A stretch of 64,000 nucleotides of DNA, from assembly GCA_003290165.1 (NCBI GenBank), contig QNQO01000654.1:434001-498000 (forward strand). The letters are read 5' to 3'. This document shows positions 55,181 to 64,000 of this stretch, piece by piece. Source of the stretch: Berberis thunbergii. Lineage: Eukaryota; Streptophyta; Magnoliopsida; Ranunculales; Berberidaceae. Under the pieces are notes generated by a model. It saw only the letters and a program-made list of their open reading frames with translations, was not told the DNA's origin and did not search any database. The stretch's first letter is position 1; every line of letters begins with the position of its first letter. The position numbers and the translations under genes were made by a program.

Positions 55181-55999
55181 TCTCTCCTATGAATGCATTG
55201 TTCTGTAATGGTTTATTTGCTAGTTTAACTCTCTTGTGAGCCTATTAGTTCAAAATGAAATGCTTAGCTCTCCTGTACTCCTATTTTCATTCTAAGAGCT
55301 ACAATCTTGCTCATTATATTAATAGCTTTCCAAGGAGGAGTAAAAACCTTTTCAATAATGTTAACATCCTGAAGGTAATCTATGCCTATTTTCAGATTAA
55401 CAACATTCTTTCTCCTCTAACTCCATTCCCAATACGCACAGCTTCAAGCTCCAACATCTGCACATCATCTCTGTCTACCACTGTATATAATAATGGAAAA
55501 TGATATGGATGCTATGAAAAGGAATGCTACATGCTGAAAGCCTGGAAATTTGGTTTGATGGTCATTACTCAAGGATCCTAACACTCGACCACGCTCCAAT
55601 TTGAGACCCTTGTCCACCCACTATGGACATTAGAAAGATGGTGGCTTGTCTAGTTTTTCTTGTCAATTTTCACCACTGGGTTTTCGTAGACATACGAAGA
55701 GTGGAGGTGGTGGCGGTGATTTTTGGGGGAGTGATCTGCGGAGAGAAGAAAGTGGGAGGGGAAAATTTGGTGTTTAGGTATTTTTTTTTCAATCAAAATT
55801 AGTTTAACAATTTTGCTGACTAGGACCATGAGTTGGTTTCCGCATAGACTTCCACCTATGAGGCCACATCAGGGAGTCATGTTGGAGTCAATTTTTTTTA
55901 GTCGGAGTAGAAGTGTAGAACCACAATCTGTTTTAACTGTTAACCAACACTTAAATTTAAAAATTAAGTACTTAAATTTTTTTTTTTGTGGTCTTGTTT
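55181..55999. other. Stretch without recognised gene
   Basis: The 82-codon open frame at 55255-55503 has no recognisable domain. A GGTGG-rich patch at about 55700-55740 and AT-rich sequence follow. The right end of the 51826 CACTA element is expected here but not seen. Confidence 0.4.
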
Positions 56000-57566
56000 C
56001 AATCCTCCCATTATTTGTGGTGTTGTGCATGCGAGATAGGAAATGGGGAGGATGTTTCATTTTCAAAAAGTTCAAATTTCTTTGGAGGGCAACCACTTTT
56101 TTCATTTGCCTTTTTTTATAATGCTACAAACAGTTCTAGTCCAATAAAACACACCGTATATTAACCCATCCCCATCGATTTGCATATCGACAAACCTTGC
56201 GGACTCTACAATCCATCCTTTTGAATCATTGACAAATTTTCAACAATTTTCAAATACTTTTCATCTTAGTTATCATATGTAATATTGTAAACTTTATAAT
56301 ATACGTTCATCTTAATTATAATCACACACAAACAGAAGGAAAAGTCGAAGAAATGGTCAATAAAGAGTTACTTGTTTGCTTTTGTTTTTGCTTTCATTAT
56401 AATTAGTTTGAGCATAGTTTATGTGCTAAATCCATCATTTTCCAACTCAAAGTAAAGGTTGTTTTCATGGATAGATCGACGGAAAATATGGTAAGTTCAA
56501 ATGATTAGTATTATATGTAAATAGACATTGAACTAATCAAACTCTGTTAAGAGTTTTCAGTTCTTTCGTAACTGGGGGAGGTAGAATGTGGGGGTTCGCT
56601 TTCAATGCGTTTGCATGACTTCGTTTTTGAAAAATAAAATTTGACTTAGCGTATGTAATAAGGAAGAAACTAAGAATTTAATAAACACGGAAAGATGAAA
56701 TTGTGTTGGGCCAAATTGATTAATTCAATGATCAGTTGTATATATATATTTTTCATATTTTAAGATCGCCAAATAAAAATTAAGCAAATTAAAAGAACCA
56801 CTTATCAATTAAGCAAATTTTACGCATTAGTGAGTTTTTTTCTTAATTTTTTTAATTTTATTTGCATTAAAAATTAAGAATTTAACACTTGTCAATAAAC
56901 AACCAGCCTTAAACACTCAGGTTTTATGTTTCAAGTAAAAACCAACCACTTTAAATTCAACAATTCTCAATAGGTTTTAAATTCAAAACATTCAAACAAT
57001 ATTTATGAGCATGTTCAACGGTCCATATGATTGAATCCCTTAAAGCATAAGCACAACAGCGCAATTATCAATCACATTACTACTGAACTAATAACCCAAT
57101 GTCTTATTGCTCGCCCTCTTGCTCTTTTTTTTCAATTTTAAATTCCATCATTTATCACATTTTCAATTTTATATATGATCTTGGAGAATCAAATTGGGAC
57201 CATCATTTATTTAAATTTTCAGTATTTCTTTTTTTTGCATTATATTGAGAACCAACAATATAATATGGAAGCATGTTTTTTACTTTCCTCACACTTATCC
57301 AAAAGCAGAATCCAACAAAACGTTTAGTTCACTTCTCGCTCTCAGAAAAAGCTGCTGACCACAAGAAAAATTCAAGTAAACTCTGGCTTTAAATCAGCAG
57401 CAGGCTGATCTTCCCTCATTCAACAAGAAGCTTCTTCTTTATGCTCCTTCTACATTCTTGCGAAACAACAAACAAATTCTTTTCAAAAACTCCGCAAATT
57501 AAAAAGTTAACACTAGTACTACTACGACAACATGAAGAACATTTTTTCTTCCAACTCGAAAACACT
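56000..57566 (+). pseudogene. EXO70 locus relic: upstream region plus first codons
   Basis: It follows 37990-39560 closely. The leader ACTAGTACTACTACGACAAC and ATG at 57532 read MKNIFSSNSKT, identical to the intact gene, then break at about 57566 into antisense KCS sequence. The promoter-like region is preserved, so any transcript would run into the KCS fragment in antisense. Confidence 0.9.
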
Positions 57567-57954
57567 AGTATGTCAATATCTGATGGGGAAACCATGATTT
57601 TGCAAAGAGTTTATCGAGTGTATTGAAGAAGATTTCCTCCATCTCAAAGACAGCATCGACAAGTACTGTTGCACACTCTTCTCTACCCACGATGATTGTT
57701 TTAGGCCCATAGATCTCTTCACCCATGCCAGAGTTTACAATGTTTTTCAATGCAAACCTGAGCTTATCAAGGCCTAGGTTTTTATTTCTCATGACGATAT
57801 TGCCACATAGTTCACTAGAGAGGTTTGTATCATCACTTGGTTTGTAGCATTCATAGTGTAGAATGTAGCAACTTTGGTTTCTCAATTTGCAAAGCAATTT
57901 CCACAATAATCAAGAGAGAGCAAAGAAGAGAATTATTACCATGAAAAGTTTCAT
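57567..57954 (-). pseudogene. 3-ketoacyl-CoA synthase (KCS) N-terminal fragment
   Basis: From ATG (57954, minus) the reading is MKLFMVIILFFALS, a TGA stop at codon 15, then LRNQSCYILHYECYKPSDD, MRNKNLGLDKLRFALKNIVN, SGMGEEIYGPKTIIVGREE and FEMEEIFFNTLDKLFAKS, then a frameshift into VSPSDIDI. This is the start of a KCS12-like plant enzyme (membrane helix, CYKP.D, GLGEE.YGP), the ER condensing enzyme of very-long-chain fatty acid elongation. The catalytic Cys and the rest are missing. The stop, frameshift and fusion to the EXO70 5' end make it a pseudogene. Confidence 0.85.
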
Positions 57955-58084
57955 GTTGGAGGGTAAGCAAAACAGGGGAGCTAGGGAGGAATGTCAACTT
58001 AGCTTTGTTTCATAAATAAGCTAGGTCTTTAAATAAAGTTTATGATAAATTTGCATAAAATTGTTGAAAAGCAAAAAAATAATT

Positions 58085-58157
58085 TCTGTTGCCGGGATTT
58101 AAATCAGGGTCGCCTGGGTGAAAGCCAGGTATACTAACCAGGCTGGACAACAACGGA
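58085..58157 (-). tRNA. tRNA-Glu(UUC)-like sequence, degenerate
   Basis: The minus strand reads TCCGTTGTTGTCCAGCCTGG... with anticodon arm CCTGGCTTTCACCCAGG (anticodon TTC) and ends CCCGGCAACAGA. Size and arms match plant tRNA-Glu. However, the T stem has two mismatches, the T loop is TTTAAAT instead of TTCGA-type, and the acceptor stem has one mismatch. It is likely a tRNA pseudogene or a tRNA-derived (SINE-like) remnant. Confidence 0.6.
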
Positions 58158-58789
58158 AGTTGCACATTGCTTATATATATTATAATAAATTTATAGAAAA
58201 TCAATAAATCAACTTCACCAGTCATCATTTTCAATCAAACTCAACACATTGCTTTTGATCTTGTTTTCCCAAATTAAAAGATTTATTGTAGATATGGATG
58301 AATTCATTTATATTTAAAACATGTTACACAAAATGATTAAAAAACTATCAATCTAGATCTAGATGTGTGTTTGGTGAGATTCAATATTATATTGATGATG
58401 TTAATATTATTTTATAAATATACGCTTTAAATTAATTAAGAGATGATTCTTGGGTTAATGATTTCTTGCACATTGTGTCTTTTGCTTGGATTTTTTTAAG
58501 GTTTCATTTGCATTATGTTTATGGTACTAAAATTTTAGTTCTTAACTTTTATTTTATTTTATCATTGCATCTGTAAATAATGAGTTAACATCTTTCACGT
58601 AACAATGTTAATTTTATTTTGTTTTCTTGATATATTCTCATCTATTTATCACATATTTGACGAACTTTTTAGTTTTAAATTTATTTTTTAAATACTTGAA
58701 TGTATGCCACATCGAGTATTTAATTTTCTCATATATTTGACTAAATATTCATCTAATTTGAATTATTGCAAAATCACATTCTTTTCAAA
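58158..58789. other. AT-rich duplicated sequence, no gene
   Basis: The part 58490-58790 (TTTTTTAAGGTTTCATTTGC ... CAAAATCACATTCTTTTCAA) resembles 46975-47260. The part 58300-58400 resembles 28060-28130. No coding region. Confidence 0.6.
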
Positions 58790-60623
58790 AAAAAATTTAG
58801 GATTAAATTGAATTTTAGAATTTAATTAAACTAATTTAAATGGAAAATGGGGTTACAGCATTTTTAAAACTAAACTAAAAATAAATTAAAAATAAGAAAA
58901 ATAAAATAAGAGATAGATGAAATGAGTTTTTGTGGCTTGGACTCACCAATGAGTTAGTAAAATTATTGAAATCTAAATTACTAAATTTAAAAACGAGAAG
59001 CGTTAGGGATGAGAATCCCTTGCTTACACCGAATATGTGATCGTTAAAATCCAATTAAACTTATACCATATTTCTATCAAACATTAACAAATTATTTCAA
59101 GCAAATACGCTCTTACAAAGTATTAAGTGTCTTTTTAGGGCACGCTTAATCAAAGTTTAAGTTTAATATTTTTAACACATGCTTTGAATATTAAGCTTAA
59201 TATTTTTAACACATGCTTTGAATATTAATAAAGGGTAATTCTAACTACCAAACATATCAAGTTTAATTTCTCGAACATGCAAGGTGAAAGCAATTTATCA
59301 AAATTCAGAAATAAATTGTAATTAACAATTAAGCACATAATTCAGTAAAATTAATCAAAATAACTTATACAACCCATTTAGTTGGTCACAAACTCGATAT
59401 GGTGGCACTCAGCAGATCAGCAGGTGGTTGTGCACGAATCCCGAGGAAATGGTTCCAAAACGCTCTGTGGTGGTACAGAGCAAAACCGGGGGTGTGAATA
59501 GCCAAAAACAGAATTTGACTCTTTCTCCCGCCCTCGCTACAGTACTGCCTCGCCCGGTCGTCTTCTCCAGTGCGACAACGCTTGTTCTCGCGGCTTTCCT
59601 TCGCTCCTCGCGGCCTTCCTCGTCCTCAAATCATCTCCAGAACCTGAAAAAGAGAAATAGAGGGTGAGGAAACAGCTAGATATCAATAAAAACGCCAAGG
59701 AGGGCGAGGAACAGGGCTCCCTGTTTTGTGGCTGCGAGCTCTGTCTCGCGAGGTGGCGGTGATGGTGCTTGGTCTGGTCGTGACGGTGGTCGCGAGAGAG
59801 GGAGTCAGGAAGAAGCTCGAGACGAAGAGAGGCTGAGAAATGAGGGGAAACAGGGTCTGCGAGGCGGAAGAGAGTCGCGGTGCGGCTCTGTTTCGCGACG
59901 TGGTTGGTGGCTCTGTCGCGGCGATTCGTGCGGAGGTTGTGGTGGTGGGACTCGTGCGGAGGTGGTGGACAAGTGAGAGGAGCAGAGAGTGGTGGTGGGG
60001 TTGGATGTGAAACAGGGTTGTCACACCCCTATTTCACGGTGGTGACGGTGGCGGTTGTGCTGTCTGGCGGTGGAGGTGGTGCTAGGGTGATGGTGGTGGC
60101 GAGGTGGTGATTGCTGAGTGAGTAGAGTGAGTGAGAGATGGATGAGTGGTGAGGGTGACCTTGTGAGAATCACCTTTGAGAGAGGAGCTCCTTTGAGGAA
60201 ATCTCCATTGAGGAAGAGATTTTGATTTCTAATTCTCTTCTTTTCCCTTCTCTCCCCCCCTTCCTTTCTTACCCTATCATCTTCTATTCATAGAAAATTA
60301 TTAAGATGAATAGGGATGAAATGAGGGAATGATTCATCAATGAGGGTAGGAGAATGATTGGGCTTGGCATTGGGTTTGGGTTTAGGTTATGGATTGGGTT
60401 TAGGTTATGAATTAGGTTTCGGGTTTAGATTTGTGACTGCTTTATACCACCATTGAAATCGACTAATTGTCGTTCCTTAACTTGTCGCTTTAATGTGATT
60501 TCATCGTTTACGCTCAAATTCCTACAAAGACATGTAAATGAAATAATTACTATAAAATATAATAATCGAAACACTAACATGTATAAATTAAGGGATATAT
60601 TATGTAATAATTATGTGAATATC
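58790..60623 (+). mobile_element. Second copy of the 8840-10590 insertion type, 5'-shortened
   Basis: AAACTAATTTAAATGGAAAA through ATTATGTAATAATTATGTGA and ATATC parallels 8990-10590. This includes a central GC-rich part with CGCGGTGCGGCTCTGTTTCG and the near-identical last 200 bp (AATCGACTAATTGTCGTTCC onward). The first about 110 bp are missing. An LTR begins exactly at its right end (60624). Confidence 0.75.
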
Positions 60624-61294
60624 TGTCACGCCCCGATTTTCGAGGAAAACGAAAATCCCAAAAAGCCACGTAGGATTATCCGTTTCCCCCAAAACTCGGG
60701 ACGTGAGAATTCAATAGCAACAGAAACAAATAGTAGCAACAACTAAACAACTAAAACGAATAAAAAGTCTAACCCGGAGAAGACTGGCATGGCTAGCTCA
60801 CTAGCGAAACTCCAGTAATGCAGCTCAAAATCTCTAAACCTGAAAGACTACTCGGCTACATTCCAAAAGGAATGTACCCAAGAAGCAAAAGCTCACTCGG
60901 GTCAGCAATAAAGCTGGTGTGAGAAATCTTCATCCCAAAAATCAATAATCCACACGTGATAACATCAAAATAAACAATACACAATAAATAACCACACCAG
61001 GTAGTTCCTCCATGAGGCAAATGTGTTATCATCCTAATAAATAAACATGCATTATTTATTACTAATAAATAAAGTTTATGAGTTATCAATCCTCATAAAT
61101 GCAACAACACTACAATTCACTCATATTAGACTATTATTGAAATATTAAACAAAACACCATTTTTCTACCCTTAGGAAGACATGTAGTTCTCATTCAATGG
61201 TTGAATGAGCATTTAGTTTCTTCCTTTAAGGTAATCATGCACATACACAAAAATAAATCTCGCTACTTTTCCACAATCGCACTCTCCTCCTGTG

Positions 61295-61587
61295 CCGAAC
61301 ACACCTCACCCAAGTGTGCCTCCCTTGCCTTCGAAACCACTCGGAGCGTACATGTTCCAAGTGGGGTGCCACCTCGAGGAACATGTCATCTCACCCGAAG
61401 TTCGATCCATGGCAAGCATTCTTCCTAAATCTACACGTACAACCGAACACACATGGAACGGTGCACCGAACACACCTCACCCAAGTGTGCCGCCCTTGCC
61501 ATCGAAACCATTCGGAGCGTACATGTTCCAAGTGGGGTGCCACCTCGAGGAACATGTCATCTCACCCGAAGGTCGATCACTGGCAAG
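61295..61587 (-). repeat. Tandem duplication within the LTR, 171-bp spacing
   Basis: CCGAACACACCTCACCCAAG and GAGCGTACATGTTCCAAGTG, CCACCTCGAGGAACATGTCA occur twice at 171-bp spacing (61295 and 61466), about 93-95% alike. Confidence 0.85.
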
Positions 61588-63815
61588 TACACTGATATGC
61601 AAGCAAGTCTGCATACCCAATAATATCACAAGTATACAAGCAAGTCTGTATACAAAAACTTTCTTTTCTTTTCACATTCTTTTTTTTTTTTCGGAGTTAT
61701 GGAAAAGAGCATAAAAATAAATAAATCCTCAAAACTCTTTTATGGTGACGTTTTGTCAGCCATAAATAAATCAATCACAGTATCCACCATTCTTTTGGGG
61801 AACAATTAATATTTGACACATTACCAATTCACATATCTCATCTCTTTGCATCATATGAAAAATAATATGCATACCCATTTCGCATAACAATACAAATAAT
61901 CAAACTATAACAAGTGCTCAGTTAAATTTGCTAACATACAAAGATGCCTTAACATATATGCTAACAATTGAAACAGAATTACTCATTAAAAGGAATATTC
62001 CAACCAGGTACATACAATATATACTAAATATTATTATGACCAACCCTATTTCTCGCTCGCAGAAAGATTTCACAAACCTCATCATCTCACCATTGAGACT
62101 CACCATTCCGAGCCGCAATAAAAATATCAAAATTCAACCTAAAATCGAACCCAAAAATTGGCAAATGAACAATACTTGCCTAATAAATAGAAACCTCAGC
62201 CAACATGCTGATAGTTATAAATGCAAAACTTGGTCTTTCCTGAAGAGGATAAGGTTCACCTAGAGTTCCTTTACTTCCAACAAATAGAGAACTCCAAATC
62301 TCAACAACTCAAACCAAAAGAAGATCTCCCAGCTCATCACTTACTTTGAGAATATTTGATGACTACTCAAACTTACACCATCAGGTTGAAAACTAAAATA
62401 CAAGTTCTATGGATCTAATTTAATCCCACCACGTAAGATAACAATGTGTAGTAGAATTGATCACAGTCACCACCACGCAATTACTGATCGTTCTCCCCGA
62501 AAAAAAAAAATACTGATCCTTAACCTTGTTCTACTCAACCTTGCCTTTCCACTTCCTCTATTGAAGCAAACTTCACACCCAACTCTCCCATAACACCATA
62601 TCTTGCCATTTTACCCCCAAGAAGCAGACCCAATCCTAGTCTACCACATCCTAAGTCCCATTGGACCCTCTTCATACCATCGAATCATTAGCCCTTGACA
62701 ACACTAGCACCATAGATGGCACCAAGACATTATCTTGTAAAACATTGCTCTGGTCAGTGAAACTGAAAGCTTCCTTGACAACAGGGTTGGTGTTTACACT
62801 CCAAGTTATCCATGGGAAGTTAGCATTCACAAATAAACTCAATTTGTCAAAATTCAAGAAACGATGAATCAAAGAAAGAAAGAAAAAAACAAAAACAGAA
62901 ACACTGAATTCCAGTAAATAGAAACTCAGGAAGAGAATATAAAAAGAGAACTCACCGTTTGTAGGACAGTCTACTCCTCTTCGATCACATTCAACTCAAC
63001 CTTAGCAATAACCTGCCCCGATGTATGACCCGTTCCCGCACAGAAAACCCAAATGTCCTCAACTGTAGTTCCTTGATTTGTGACTTCACCGCATCATCAA
63101 TTCCAACCCATTGTTGAATTTATTCAACCCATTAAAAGCTTCTTTGACCTTAGAAAAATCGAACTTCAAAGAGAGACATCCATGTATTGCTTTGGATCAA
63201 AGTTGAAGTTCCCTATAGAACCCCATTTATCAATCTCTCACCACTATATCAGACTAAACCAACCCATGAAACTTTCTTGGGAACCAAACTGCAAATCTGC
63301 AAGATCAAGTGGTGTTCCAAGTTCCAAATTGTCAAAATCAGAAAACCCACAAGCTGGGTTGTCCTCCCCTTTCGACATATCACTGTTGTCGCAACCAAAT
63401 TCTAAGAAAAAAAAGGGTTGTCATGCTTTAGTCCCATGTCATCAACAGGAGTATAAGAATCGAGTATCTCATTGCAAAACAACATCGAATCTGTGGCATT
63501 TGGATCTAGAAGCTCAACAACATGTGATTCACCTACCAACCATACAGAGTTTGATTTCCCCATATCAACAGCTGATAATGTTCATCAAGCCATCACCATC
63601 AAAAATCACGCACAGCTTGCCGACTCATCATCCTTCTCACCATCATATCTTCTTCATCCTCGACGTCCTTATTGAAATCACCGTTCAAAACTCTTATCAT
63701 CCTCTCGCCTGCTCCTCGCCAATTTCGTCTCACCATCAGCCGCCATTGAGAAAAATCGTGAAGAAGGGAAAAAGGAAAAGGAAGGAGAAAAGAAAAGGAA
63801 AAAAAAAGAAGCTTT

Positions 63816-63828
63816 GTTTCTCTTTTAT
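63816..63828 (-). promoter_or_regulatory. Likely TATA box of the LTR
   Basis: The minus strand reads CACCATATAAAAGAG, a good TATA box, shortly before a purine-rich leader. Its position in the U3/R zone of the LTR fits a Pol II promoter reading toward lower coordinates. Confidence 0.5.
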
Positions 63829-64000
63829 ATGGTGGGTGGCTATTCGCCCCCACCGAACTTTCGAGTGCACCCACCCTCTTTCACAAAATAAAAACCCTAC
63901 TTATTAGTTTAATAAAAGCCCAAAACCAAGCCCAAATACAATTGACTAACAACCAATCAACATTAGGGTTTACAAAAGAAATTTTTATTTATTTATTTAA

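Larger units (their letters stand above)
60624..64000 (-). mobile_element. Large LTR (or solo LTR), minus strand, family of 34162-36625
   Basis: It starts with TGTCACGCCCCGATTTTCG (its CA end on the minus strand), as the end of the 34162-36625 LTR does in reverse. Near 63800-63880 it shares GGTGGGTGGCTATTCGCCCC and a purine-rich run with the start of that LTR. Sequences at 60790-61030 match 44165-44570. Its other end is at about 63.9 kb or beyond the window, so it may be over 3.3 kb. The open frames inside (for example 63080-63907) show no domain and are regarded as chance. Confidence 0.75.

Noticed and set aside
63080..63907. 275-codon plus-strand frame near the right edge
   Set aside because: It runs antisense through an LTR of the 34162-36625 family and shows no domain; low-complexity Lys-rich end. 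Judged a chance frame.
1..64000. CRISPR arrays, bacterial operons, riboswitches or prokaryotic origins
   Set aside because: Nothing resembling these was seen; all recognisable genes and elements are plant nuclear.

Overview
The window looks like nuclear DNA of a dicot plant. It is AT-rich, carries plant-type LINEs, Ty1/copia pieces and CACTA and hAT elements, and holds one plant-specific exocyst gene. No species is assigned. Nearly everything except one gene is transposon-derived or duplicated. All calls come from reading the sequence and recalling protein families; no database search was run.

Layout. Positions 1-4960 are the right part of a CACTA transposon (3' end TGGTGTAGTG at 4960). It carries minus-strand exon fragments of at least five unrelated host genes: a dienelactone hydrolase-like protein, a raffinose synthase/seed imbibition protein, NAD-malic enzyme, an AKT1-type K+ channel and MGDG synthase. 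Positions 4961-12511 are a long L1-type LINE with ORF1 and ORF2 overlapping by ATGA, split by a 1.75-kb insertion with a 7-bp target duplication. From 12.5 to about 58.8 kb is a mosaic of repeatedly copied blocks. It contains several truncated copies of the same LINE, a copia relic with inverted LTRs, a 1086-bp hAT element, a 1.6-kb CACTA element, a second LINE family, a small copia-like element with a minisatellite, and a 2.46-kb solo LTR nested inside a LINE.

The only gene that looks functional is an intronless EXO70 (exocyst subunit, probably H clade) at 39520-41385. Three damaged traces of the same locus lie in the window: promoter plus 3' UTR without the coding body near 23.4-24.6 kb, the 3' end of the coding region at 43.4 kb, and promoter plus the first dozen codons at 56-57.6 kb. 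The last is fused to an antisense piece of a 3-ketoacyl-CoA synthase gene.

At 51826, inside a degenerate LINE ORF1, a second CACTA element of the same family as the first begins. It holds a thiolase (acetoacetyl-CoA thiolase) exon, a caulimovirus movement-protein-like fragment and a LINE RNase H fragment. The right edge holds a second copy of the 1.75-kb insertion type, followed by a large minus-strand LTR of the same family as the solo LTR at 34.2 kb; it runs to or past the window end.

The most notable signal is the pair of related CACTA elements that have collected exons from different host genes, together with the recurrent breakage and copying of the EXO70 locus among LINE copies.
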